Positions 1 to 10,651 of a stretch of 64,000 nt of DNA are shown here, piece after piece; the stretch's first letter is position 1, and each line of letters begins with the position of its first letter. The notes beneath the pieces are model-generated. The model had not been told where the DNA came from, made no database searches, and saw only the letters and a list, made by a program, of their open reading frames with translations. This DNA is from Rutidosis leptorrhynchoides (taxonomy: Eukaryota; Streptophyta; Magnoliopsida; Asterales; Asteraceae): contig NC_092334.1 of NCBI RefSeq assembly GCF_046630445.1, forward strand, positions 102,743,501-102,807,500. Reading direction: 5' to 3'. Both the position numbers and the translations under genes were made by a program.

Positions 1-652
1 CTGTCAAATCGAGTGTATTCAATCGGGTGTGTTCAAATCGTGTATGTGGTTCTCGGTAGTTGATTTCAGGAACTCAGATCGTGATTATTCAATTTCGGGT
101 GTATTCATTTCGGGTTATCGATCAATGCTTTCGGGTATTCAAGTGGTTCGGCCGGATCTTGCCTCTTTCTCCGGCCGGCGGCTTGTTCGAGATTTCTCTC
201 CTTCACCGTCTTCCTACCTTTGACTACAGGTATTTTCGTGGGTTGGTTCGTGGTTTGGGTTCGTGTTCGAGGTGTTGGGATTCGTGGTTGCAGGTTCGTG
301 TTTTCGGGCGTGGATGTTGTCTCGTTTTTGCCGTGTGCGTTAATCGTGGTGAAAGTTCTTGTGGTTTCATTTGGGTACAGTAGACGGTGGAGGTCTTGCT
401 TCATATCGTGGGTTTATTTGGGTCTAGTTGTATCTGCAGCCGGATCTTGTCGTGGGTAGATCTACTCGTGTTTAGATTTATATGTTCTATCGTGTTTAGA
501 CTTATGTGGTAGTCGATTCGTGTTTGATTCGAGTTTGATGTCGTGAATCGTGTGATTTTGTATTTTGAATTCGAGTTTGTATTTCCTAGCATCTTGCTAG
601 TTTTACTTATTAATTTAATTTTATTGCCTTTCAAAAAAAAAAAAAAAAAAAA
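1..652 (+). mobile_element. Probable 3' end of a LINE-type retroposon with poly(A) tail
   Basis: A GT/TCG-rich stretch without a convincing ORF ends in a TTTTATTGCCTTTC motif followed directly by about 21 A (632-652). A T-rich end running straight into pure A is typical of plant L1-like LINE 3' ends and other target-primed retroposons. The 5' part and left target-site duplication lie outside the window, so no TSD can be tested. The short ORFs at 29-634 on both strands look like chance frames. It could also be a processed pseudogene 3' UTR. Confidence 0.35.
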
Positions 653-1097
653 AATAGTAAACAGACATATTTAATTACAAATAGTCTTCTACAGAACTTG
701 AACACACAATTTCAATACCGCTAACAGAAAGGTCTTTCAGAGTAATTTGTCACTTAATTCAACAAAAGACAGATAGACCATCAATTTACCTTTTACCTTT
801 TACCTTGATGGGTTCCAAAATCTTTGAGTAGTGGCCCAATATAACAATTTACCAAGGCCCAAATTAACCTACTCAGAGAAACAGTAGAAAAACATTGCAT
901 TCATACAAATTCCTGTCCTAAAACTAGCATCAACAACAAAAAAAATAATCTGAAGTTTTTCTTCTCTATTCAATGCAAAAAAAAAAAAAAAAACCCGAAT
1001 CCGATGGACTGTCAAGTGACGTATATCCATCGGATTCATAAAAAATTGTATGGAGTACTTGAATCATGATGTATAAATGTTCAAACGCGTTAAATTT
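653..1097. other. Intergenic DNA / 3' flank of the PP2C gene
   Basis: AT-rich, without an ORF of note. It lies downstream of the PP2C stop codon (the gene runs on the minus strand), so part of it should be that gene's 3' UTR. It contains an 18-base A run (977-993) and a short inverted repeat listed separately. Confidence 0.5.
997..1037. repeat. 11-bp perfect inverted repeat in the PP2C 3' flank
   Basis: GAATCCGATGG at 997-1007 is the exact reverse complement of CCATCGGATTC at 1027-1037, with a 19-base loop. On the minus strand the hairpin is followed by GGG and a long T run. It may sit in the PP2C 3' UTR. Function unknown. Confidence 0.6.
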
Positions 1098-3706
1098 TCA
1101 TTTCTTGGATGTCGATTTTCTCCAACTGACTGAGCGTTTGTCATGCGAAAAAAACCTGGGAATGCTTAGCAAACTATTGGCACGAGTAACGCCTTCAAGA
1201 GCCGACCATCCTTCATCTTCAGTTGTCGATATGCATTCGGCTAGACTCCTTTTAGACACTCCAATGCTGTTATCAGCTACTGTTTCTTTATTTGACTCGA
1301 TATCAGCAACAATTTCACTACATTCTCTAATAGTGCCTGAATGTTCAAGTGCAGGTTCATCAACGATAGCTTCTTGTTGTGTCAAATTACTGTCGATATC
1401 AGGTTTTTTCACTTCCTGCTTGACAGGTGGCTCGGGTGAAATGGGTGCAGGCTTTTGGTCGAGATATAGACAAACAACAGCACAATCGTCGTTTTTGGAA
1501 GTTGGGTATTTGAGCTTCCATGCTCTTGTAGCACAGTCAACAAGAGCTCTGGCAGCAGTTGGTCGGCTAGGAGCGGCAGCCACAATATCCACCGCTTCCT
1601 TATTAGAGAGCACGTCCCACACCTGTTCCAAGAATCCATGTTAATCCTCGATTACTCCTTTTTAAGAACAGACCGATCTGATTTTACAAAATCCGTTTAA
1701 TAAATCAACGTCGTTTAACGGGCCAAAATTGGATTTCTTGGTCAAAGTTGGTTAAAATCAAATTGGTCTAACATTTTAATATGAATTTAAATTTAAACTA
1801 GAATTTTAGAGTTTTTATACAAATGAACTATGTTTATGTTTTCAGACAATTATGTTAAAGTTCAACAGGTCAAGTTTATGGTTTTCTTTCATATTTATTA
1901 TTTAATTATTTAGATGTATAAAAAGTCCAATCCAATTAATCCCGAGTTGCCGATTACTCACTCGAAACTCCCGACCGAGTATTCCCTGAGTAGCGAGTTT
2001 TGCAACCTTGAAAATCATAACATTAGGAGACCTGAAACTTCCAAATTATTTGATGAAAAGTAATAAAAACGTACCCCGTCTGTTGCAAGAATCACAAACT
2101 CGTCTTTTTCAATAATATGATGGTAAAAAACATCCGGGACAGAAATTAAACCAAAATCCTTTAGACAAAAATCCCCAAAAGCTCTAGCCATGGCTAAACC
2201 AGGAGTGTCACTATGCGGCAGCCATACACGAGATACTTCCGGCTCGTCTTGCAATGCAAACACCCTTCCGTTAAATTGCTGGATCCTAGCGGCTTCTCCT
2301 GAACAAAAATTAAACAAGTTGATTTTTAATTTCAGTATTTTTCTAACAACCCTTCGGGATGTCGTTAAGAAGCATTAATGTGTTGTACACAGTGGTTAAT
2401 ATTGACTTTTACATGGCGGTTATTAAAAAGTAAGTGTTTTCTGCACCTTAACGACCGGATGTCGTTAGAAAAATCCTAACTTTTAAATATTTCAATTATT
2501 GACTTAACACTTGTGAGAATAGGTATGTGAAGTTACTTGGGAGATTAGGTTTCAAGTCAATGGTCAACTGGACAGCAACTAATGAATTATTATCATCACG
2601 GGTCGCCAGCACCGCCCTTGAGTCGCCAATATTTCCAATCACAAGATCCTGTCCCTAACAACAATAAACAAAAAACAAACACAAGCTACATAAAGCTCAG
2701 AACAAGTTATAAAAGATGCTTCTTGCTGGCAATTAAATAAACAATGAATGTAACAAGGTTATAAAAATATAAATTATGTGTAGTTGCTAACATCGATATC
2801 ACATTCTCATATATTAAAATCAGCAGCATCACTTAATCTTTAACAACTAATTAACTATAACAACTTCCAACTAACATTAGTTCAGTTTCTATTCAACAAT
2901 TAGTAGCAATTTATATCATCAAAATCATATGAATTCGAAATTGTTCAACAAAAAGATACCTGTTTGATCAAAGTAACAGCAGTCGTTCCACTGCAGAAAC
3001 AATCGATTGAAGGATTATCCTTCAATTCCTTATCAATTAACTTAAAAGATTTCAATATCGACTTCTTAAGCGGCAGATACTTTTCTGGAATCGTATCTTT
3101 CTCCTCAACATCCGATTGTTCGCACCAATATTCTTCTAATAACTCCTCTTCGGGTATATTTCCATCAACATTACCATTTTCATCATCACAATTTGGATCG
3201 ATTTTAGTACTGTCCATCCATTGAGTCGACAATATAACAGGAAGCAAATCACGAACTTTTCTAGCAACCATATGACCACAAGGACCATGCCCATCAAATA
3301 CTCCACAAAACAGTGCATCACTCTTTGAATTGAATTTCTGACAAAACAAACATCCCAAGTTTCCACCTTTTTTTAATAATCGCCTTCTAATTCAACATAC
3401 GTATACACTAATAATCACTAAATTTTATTATAACACATAAATATGTAACAGAAAACTTGCAAGAATTTAAAATTGTGCATTCATATCTAAAATTCTTATA
3501 CTAATAACTAATAATTCTAATAAGGTTGTTTGGCATTGCTTACTTTTACTTTCTATTCCTCCTAAAAAATACACATATAAACAGTTTTTAAAAATACTTA
3601 TATAAGCAATATCAAACTTCTATATGTTATAGGACATCATTTAGCACAAAGTTCCCTACTTTTTGATAAATCCTCTTTCAAATTCTATACTTTATGCATT
3701 AAATTG

Positions 3707-3739
<33 letters not shown>

Positions 3740-4189
3740 ACACACAAACCTCCCAAAAGATGCACATATAAACAGTTTTTTTTTTAAATACTTATATAAG
3801 CAATTTCAAACTTCTATAGCAACGGTTTAACGACATAATCTAGCACAAAGTTCCCTACTTTTTGATAAACCCTAATCAAAATCTAAACTTTATGCAATAA
3901 ATTGAATAATAAAAACACAAACCTCCCAAAAGATCATGGCATCTTGATTGGTCCCTTTTTTGCCCTGTTGGGTATGTAAACAGGCGGTAGAACAAGACCC
4001 GTTATTGTAAAGTCTACCGGGAACATGGTGGAGCAACCGTTCGTCGGTCCGGCCGCCGGCGCCGGAGAAAATGAATTTAAAATCGGTGGGTGTACGGATG
4101 GTTTTATTAGAACCCTGTTGAGATTTCCACCATTTATCATCAGGATCGTGCTGTTTGTATTTGGTGGTTGTTGAATAACAAGCACCCAT
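1098..4189 (-). CDS. Protein phosphatase 2C (clade E type), 5 exons
   Basis: Mg/Mn-dependent Ser/Thr phosphatase. Exons on the minus strand, all with GT-AG borders: 3923-4189, 2960-3337, 2537-2648, 2075-2298 and 1098-1622. Together they encode 501 aa in one frame. Codon 253 is split by intron 3; the other introns fall between codons. PP2C motifs in order: GTNQDAM near residue 79, VFDGHGPCGH with metal-binding D104, SGTTA near residue 205, IGDSRAVL (D224), GLAMARAFGDF (D295), LATDGVWDVL (D326) and NDDCAVV near residue 372. The N-terminus MGACYS fits N-myristoylation at Gly2 with palmitoylation at Cys4, so membrane attachment is likely. About 115 C-terminal residues are variable, Ser/Glu-rich and non-catalytic. 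The start is the first ATG of exon 1 and gives the acylation motif. All key residues are present and no breaks are seen, so the gene looks functional. The substrate is unknown. Confidence 0.93.
3558..3935 (-). repeat. Tandem duplication in PP2C intron 1 that copies the splice donor
   Basis: Two diverged copies of a ~173-190 bp unit (3558-3748 and 3749-3921) abut the end of exon 1. Each contains the ACATATAAACAG, AGCACAAAGTTCCCTAC and CTTTATGCA blocks. The exon end plus donor, TTTTGGGAG|GTTTGTG on the minus strand, occurs at 3922/3923 and again 173 nt downstream at 3749/3750. A third copy near 3560 has lost the GT. The first unit also carries a ~33-base A run (3707-3738). Confidence 0.8.
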
Positions 4190-4420
4190 TTAAATTTAAG
4201 AGACTGAAAATTGAAAGGGAAAATGGGTATGTATGTATTTATTTATTAAAAAAAATTAAAGAAAAATTGGAATTTGATGAAGAAATTGGAGTATTGATCA
4301 GCTAAAGTCCAAGATGACAACTTTTGTATAATGAATACAGATCAACTAACTGAAAGAGAGACAGAGTGTGTATGTATGTATATCCAGCGGACATAAAAAG
4401 GTTAATTGCAAAAGCATTGT
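4190..4420 (-). promoter_or_regulatory. Inferred 5' UTR and core promoter of the PP2C gene
   Basis: This is the region immediately upstream of the PP2C start on the minus strand. It contains a CT-rich block around 4350-4370 (CTCTGTCTCTCTTTC), usual for plant 5' leaders, and AT-rich TATA-like sequence on both sides (TTATACAAAA near 4330, GGATATACAT near 4383). Which one is used cannot be read from the sequence. Confidence 0.3.
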
Positions 4421-4723
4421 AGTATCGTAGTAGTTGGTAACAAATACACATACAGTATTTTTTTTTTAATTACCTACTACTAATGAAAATATTGATTATG
4501 AAAATGTATACGGAGTATAAGAGTATTATACTATTACGCACTATAATTATATTTATATCTATATTTATTCTTTAATTATCTATAATAATGACCAATAACA
4601 ATGATAATCAGTAAATTTGTTTATTAAAAATTACTATATTGATATTTATAATTAATAATGACCATTAGCAATAATAATGACGGAGTATTAATGATTAATA
4701 AATATATAATATAATATAATATA

Positions 4724-4755
<32 letters not shown>

Positions 4756-5280
4756 ATAATAATAATAGTAAAAATAATATAATGACAAGTAATACGGAAT
4801 ACTACGTAGTACTCTATGATATATAATATATCTGTAATCTGTAATATACTTGTGCTGCATGTATAAATATATCTATACATATAGTAATGTATATTACTCA
4901 CAATAATAAATTTATCATATGATTACACATATTTTTACACACTTAAAAAAATATGAGTTTTTTTTGTTAAATTCCAAATATGTATAAATTTGTTACATTT
5001 ATAAATGTAGAATAACATTAGATTTACACACATAAAAGTGTAGAAAAAACAATGTTTACACTAATTAATGTGTACAAACACAATTTTAATCACATTTATA
5101 ATTAAAGTAAGTTTGTTACATCACATTTTCTTCACACAAGGAAAGTGTGAACAAACTTATTACAATAAAATTAACTTAACACTTTCAAATATGATTATAT
5201 ATTTGTGATTATAGATGCTAATAAGTGTAAACTTTTTCCCCTTAAAATTATATGTATGAAACTATGTTAATATTTTACAA
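4421..5280. other. AT-rich intergenic DNA with a TA microsatellite
   Basis: No coding signal. It holds TATAA and TA runs at about 4705-4772. From about 4915 to 5270 there are scattered imperfect ACACTT/AAGTGT and TTACATTTATAAATGTA-like inverted motifs, which may be a decayed MITE without definable ends. Confidence 0.5.
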
Positions 5281-5289
5281 TTATAAATA

Positions 5290-5364
5290 GAGTTAATATA
5301 ATTGGTTCCTGTGATTTACCAAAAATTTTGGGTAAATCACATGGACCAAGGATATAATTAACTC
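5290..5364. mobile_element. 75-bp palindromic MITE, Mutator-type
   Basis: Termini GAGTTAAT and ATTAACTC are inverted, and almost the whole element folds back on itself (TTGGTTCCTGTGATTTACC against GGTAAATCACATGGACCAA). It is flanked by a perfect 9-bp direct repeat TTATAAATA (5281-5289 and 5365-5373). A 9-bp duplication is the hallmark of Mutator-like transposition. It encodes nothing. Confidence 0.85.
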
Positions 5365-5507
5365 TTATAAATATAATACATTTAGACATATTTACAAGTG
5401 TGAAGAATTTAACATGAAATTCATACTTTTTAAAAGTGTGTATTAATATGTTTGAATGAATGATAAATTTGTTATAGTAACTACACCATAATATACGAGT
5501 AATACAA

Positions 5508-5509
5508 TA

Positions 5510-5578
<69 letters not shown>
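5508..5578. repeat. (TA)n microsatellite
   Basis: About 35 uninterrupted TA units. It forms the left flank of the foldback element. Confidence 0.95.
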
Positions 5579-5581
<3 letters not shown>

Positions 5582-6365
5582 GTAGGATCAAGTGGGAAGT
5601 AATCAATCGGGGGAGAAGCGGGGGAAAATTTTTTTATATAGAGATTTAATCAAGAGGGAAGCACTTTATTGGGGAGGAAGTGGGGGGAAGTAATTTTTTT
5701 TCGTTTTTTGAAAAAACTTTGTTCACGAACATTATAGATTAAATGAAAATATGAACATTTAAAAAAGACACTTTGTGATGAATGTCATTATTTTGGCGGG
5801 AAAACGCTCGAAGAAAAAAATAAAAACATTCAATGCATTGAATGTTTTGCTGCTGAGTTTTTTTTAAGGGGGTTAGAAATTAGGGTTTAGAAATTAAAGT
5901 TTCGAAATTAAGGGGTTATAAATTAGGGTTTAGCTATTAGGGTTTAGAAATTAGGGTTTTGGGTTTAGAAATTAGGGTTTAGATTAAATATTTTAACACG
6001 AACAGTTTAGAGTTTAGGGTTTAGGGTTTAGGGTTTTGGGTTGAGGGTTTACGGCGTAAACCCGAAATCCCAAAACCCTAAACTCTAAATCGGGCTAAAT
6101 TCGAAAAAAACACTTCACACAAGATGAAAACAAAACGATGCAAATAAACTCAGCAGCAAAACATTCAATGCATTGAATGTTTTAATTTTTTTATTCGAGC
6201 GTTTTCCCGCCAAAATAATGACATTCATCACAAAGTGTCTTTTTTAAATGTTCATATTTTCATCTAATCTATAATGTTCGTGAACAAAGTTTTTTAAAAA
6301 AACAAAAAAAAAATAATTTGCTTCCCCCTTCCCCCAAAAAAGTGCTTCCCTCTTGATTATGACCC

Positions 6366-6370
<5 letters not shown>
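5579..6370. mobile_element. Foldback (long-TIR) element inserted in a TA microsatellite
   Basis: The left arm at about 5646-5862 and right arm at about 6147-6361 are inverted copies, roughly 95% identical over ~215 bp by eye (for example TTTGGCGGGAAAACGCTCGA against TCGAGCGTTTTCCCGCCAAA). The loop of ~285 bp is telomere-like. The outer end reads AATCAAGAGGGAAGCACTT on both sides. A second, diverged copy of the terminus (AGTGGTAGGATCAAGTGGGA) precedes the left arm at 5579-5640. There is no transposase ORF. TA repeats on both sides hide any TSD. A transcript would form a long double-stranded RNA. Confidence 0.8.
5863..6098. repeat. Telomere-like TTTAGGG repeats in the foldback loop
   Basis: Degenerate TTAGGGTTTAGAAA units lead into tandem TTTAGGG copies near 6010-6035, then a stretch on the opposite strand (CCCAAAACCCTAAACTCTAAA, ~6068-6090). 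The block is itself partly palindromic around the GGTTTACGGCGTAAACCC centre. It is an interstitial telomere-like array, not a chromosome end. Confidence 0.8.
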
Positions 6371-6417
<47 letters not shown>

Positions 6418-6446
6418 GTAGGATCAAGTGGGAAGTAACCAATCGG

Positions 6447-6506
<60 letters not shown>

Positions 6507-6560
6507 GTAGGATCAAGTGGGAAGTAACCAATCGGTTATGTGTATATATATATTCGTAAT
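6371..6560. repeat. TA microsatellites with two isolated foldback termini
   Basis: TA runs at about 6379-6413 and 6448-6502 are each followed by the same truncated foldback terminus, GTGGTAGGATCAAGTGGGAA continuing to AACCAATCGGTTAT (6414-6446 and 6503-6539). They appear to be a tandem duplication of TA run plus terminus. Confidence 0.75.
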
Positions 6561-7796
6561 ACGTTCCATGTATATGTACATAATTGTATTATATTATGAA
6601 TATATGATATAATACCAGTAAGAAATTATATAATAATAAGTGGAAAACTCATGTACAAGATTACACATGTTATTACTTTTTAATTATAATTAACTAAATA
6701 ATATATTAAATTAAATATATATACATTTTTCTTATATACTAAATGGCACCAGAAATATGGTCGTTCGTTTCATTAAAAGCTCAAAAACAACATCTCCAGT
6801 AAAATATAAAATGGCCGCTCATCTGCCTTCCACCTACACTTCTCTAGGAGCTTCTTCCCCAAACTCCCCAAATTCTTCCCTTACAAACTCCTCAAATCAA
6901 AGAACTAAAACCATCTTCACCACTTGGCCCAGCTCCATTGTTTAGGAGAAAAAAAAAACCTAAATCATCACCGTCATCTTCATCAGCTTCTCCTGAATTT
7001 CTGATGTTTTCAACCGACTTCCGACGACCAATAATTGCAAGGGTTTTCCTTTAATATTTTGGTCGCCTCAAGTAATTAAATGGTTGATTTAGGGTTATAA
7101 TCGTTTGTTCCACCTTTCTTCTGTTCTAAACTTAGGGTTTCTTAGATTGAACTAGCGGTTTTCATGGATTAATTGATGTATTCAGTTCAAGGTGAATCTT
7201 TTATCAAGTTTAGTTCATACTTGCCTTTTTTACTTTGATTTATTGTTGGTTTCTGTCACTGATTTTGTTTACCAAATTTAATTAAATGTAAGGTTTTTGA
7301 TTTGTTGTTTTTTTGTTCTTTGTTGCTCTACAGATGATGATGATGCTCATGTTGCGTTCTATTGATTGAAATTTTATTGATTCAATAAAGCTACTGTTAA
7401 TCTTATTGATGCTCCTTTTGCATTTCTGATGTACTCATGTTTCGAGTGCTTCTTCAGCATACAAACATACTGTTAACAAAACAGGCTATCATCTATTAAT
7501 CTTTTAGAGTTTTGTTTAAGTTTTTTTATACCGTCAGTTAATCATTCTGATACTATTACATATTCTGTACTTATTCTGATACTTATTCTCTAATTGCCTT
7601 TCTATTTGTATTTATGTTTGGTCAGAAACAGGGCTTCAGTTTTCGTTATAACTCAATTGCCACGGTCGCCATCATGCAGATGTTATATCGCACTCTCCAT
7701 GATATAACACCTACAACTCTGTAATTGTATGTCTGAACTACCCACTTTTGCTTCATTGTTTCTACTACCTATATGCAACTTACAATTAGAATATAA
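6561..7796 (+). other. Host region, left half; possibly the start of an interrupted transcription unit
   Basis: Base composition shifts near 6750 to a CT-rich leader-like stretch (6820-7010) followed by T-rich intron-like sequence with GTTTTCCTTT and AGGGTTT motifs. The longest frame is the 62-codon ORF at 6757-6945, which resembles no family I know. At 7797 the host DNA is cut by the retrotransposon block and resumes at 40835 after the shared TATAA. It may be the 5' part of an unknown gene or a non-coding RNA. Confidence 0.25.
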
Positions 7797-8220
7797 TGTC
7801 ATACCCCATCCTAATCCATCTGGACGAAGTCACCAACATCTAGTCCCATTGCGATGATCGACTCCAAATAATGTCTTTAAAATGAGCAAATGCACAGCGA
7901 AAGGTTTCTTTCATACCTGAGAATAAACATGCTTTAAAGTGTCAACCAAAAGGTTGGTGAGTTCATAGGTTTATCATAAAACAATAAAATTCATCATTTT
8001 GATAGACCACAAGATTTAAATGCTGCATGATACAAATGGGCCCGAATCCTATACCCACCTGTAATGTACATGCGATATCTTTTAAATACAGTACACCTTT
8101 CTCGTGTACGAAACCATTTTCATAAATCCTAGTAACCGTACACATATCTTGTGCACAAAAATAACATACACATAACCTGTGTACAAAATCATTCTCTCGA
8201 TATATAACATTCACATCAAC

Positions 8221-8313
8221 TGGTGGCAATTATCATGTCCACATAATTCAATGGTGGCAATTATCATGTCCACATAATTCAATGGTGGCAATTATCATGT
8301 CCACATAATTCAA
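8221..8313. repeat. Three tandem 31-bp repeats in LTR A
   Basis: Three exact copies of a 31-bp unit beginning TGGTGGCAATTATCATGTCC. The same triplet is present in LTR B (18124-18216) and, slightly diverged, in LTR C (37550-37642). The copies abut with no spacers. Confidence 0.95.
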
Positions 8314-9194
8314 TAATAATCCGCAGAACTTCTGTCTGCATAATAATTCATTCGAGGAATGTTTTGCTTGTGTCTATCTCGTCAAACATTTATAAAAGCA
8401 TTTCATGTATTCGCAGTTCAAAATATATTTCAAAAGCATTTAATAAAGTAGTTGTAAAAATAGCGCATGTATTCTCAGTCCCAAAAATGTAAAGAGTAAA
8501 AGGGAATCGAATGAACTCACCTAATGTATTTTGTAGTAAAAATACATATGACTATATTGAACAATGCAGGGTTGGCCTTGGATTCACGAACCTATATCAT
8601 TTGTATATTTATTAATATTCATAGTTGTAATTGATCACCTATATATTTATAAATATATTAGTTGTATTATTTTTATGTTAATAATATATATATGTTTTAT
8701 ATTGTTCATTTTGTATATTAAATTTTGTTATGTTATATGTGTTAAATATATATATTTATGTATGTATTTCATTTGTTTATCGAAACAGTAGTTCTAATTA
8801 TACTAAGTTAATATTAGTAAAAATAATGGTAATAACATTAATAATATACTTATGTTAATAATAACTCTATTAGTGATAATAACAATGATATTAATAATAA
8901 TATTAATTTTAATGAGATTAATGATAACTTGTAATATTTTCATAATAATAATATTAATAATAATCCTAATCATAATCTTAATAATAATAATAATCATACA
9001 ACTATTAGTGATAATAATAATAATTTTCATACTGTATTTATAATCATAATAAATGAAAATTTTACCATAATACATCTATTGGTAATAATAGTGTTAATAA
9101 CTATAATATTAATTCTAATAACAATAATAATAATACTAATGGTGATACTAATAATATTTATGATATTCATAATACTTAATAATAATAATGCTAC

Positions 9195-9377
<183 letters not shown>

Positions 9378-9429
9378 AAGTATAAAAGTATATACCCATT
9401 TGAAAGCTTTTCTAAAAAGAATTGCTCAC

Positions 9430-9490
9430 AACGAGGCTCGAACCCGAGATTTCTTGCTTGACCATAAACACACCAAACCATCATGCCAAT
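9430..9490 (-). other. tRNA-like (SINE-type) segment with Pol III A and B boxes, LTR A
   Basis: On the minus strand an A-box-like TGGCATGATGG (9488-9478) is followed about 33 nt later by a B-box-like GGTTCGAGCC (9444-9435) within CTCGGGTTCGAGCCTCGTTG. This arrangement is that of a tRNA or tRNA-derived SINE head. It does not fold into a complete tRNA as read, and no poly(A) tail or TSD marks an independent SINE. Sense with respect to the LTR. Confidence 0.5.
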
Positions 9491-10397
9491 TCAGTTTTTA
9501 TGAATTATATCATATCCAAATATATTTATCCCGCTTTTATTTTTCTTTTCGACCCAACAACAATTAAAAACACTCAGCCCAACAGAAGTTCCTAAGCTGG
9601 ATTGTGGCCCAACAGATGTTGCAGCCCAACAACACAATTAATTAAATCTGGTCCAAAGTTGTATTAAAAACCCAAAACAGATTAACTGATCCATCCTTTA
9701 TCAATTTAAAAAGGGTTTCGTTGTCTTCTGGTTCTTTTTCCTTCGACAGCCGCGACAACAACAAGGGAGAGAAGAAAAAAATAATAATATCGCAGGTATC
9801 AATTATCATTATCATCGCATCCTCTTCATCATCATTACATGATCATAACATCACCATCGTACGTCATCATCATCGTCATTATCAACATCGAAGTAGCAGT
9901 AGCAATAAACCATGGTGGTTGTTATCGCTTGCAACTGGAATAGAAAAAGAAAGGAAACATAAATTGGCGAGTAACAGGTTTCCTATTCTGTTGGGTGTCG
10001 ATTGAAAGAGAAGAAGTAGAAAAAAAAAATTGTAAACGAAAACATGGTTGCAGGTGCAGTAGTTAGCTCGAGCAGTCACAGAAGGTGGTTTGTGGTGTTT
10101 TTGTTTGAAACAGAAAGAGAATAATGTAGTCGTTAGTTGCAAGGAAAAGAAGAGGAAAAATATAAGAGAGAGAGAGAGAGAGAGGTGGCGGTTTTAGGTT
10201 GTTTCAATGGTGATGGTCATGTTAATCGTATAGAACAGAAACAGTAAACTTGTAGGTACAACAGGGATGGTTCAGTGGTGGTGGTGATCGTGAAGTGGTG
10301 GTGATCGAGGTGGTTGCCGACGGTTGTTGCAGGAAGAGAAAGAAAGAAAAAAAAACACAAGAGGGGTGGGTGTGTTATATTGTAATCCCGTATGAAA

Positions 10398-10523
<126 letters not shown>

Positions 10524-10651
10524 GTTGGTCGCAATATATGTAGAGAAAGAGGTGATGTAGTGGAGAGAGCTTTGGTGATGACGTTAAATGAATCAGCTTG
10601 GTTATTGTTGGCATGAGTGTAGGCTCGTACGTAACGAAATGGGACGTTCAT

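Noticed and set aside
1066..1644. 192-codon plus-strand frame
   Set aside because: Exact antisense of PP2C exon 5, whose minus-strand reading has clear PP2C motifs.
5863..6098. Chromosome end (telomere)
   Set aside because: Degenerate units in both orientations inside an inverted repeat, with unique DNA on both sides.
7963..8229. 88-codon frame with several Cys/His in LTRs A and B
   Set aside because: Confined to the LTR and shortened in LTR C by an indel; overlaps the 31-bp repeats; no domain.
8221..8313. Possible CRISPR-like direct repeats
   Set aside because: Three abutting 31-bp units without spacers in a plant LTR; an ordinary minisatellite.
9430..9490. True tRNA gene
   Set aside because: A and B boxes are present, but no complete cloverleaf or acceptor stem could be read; kept only as a tRNA-like segment.
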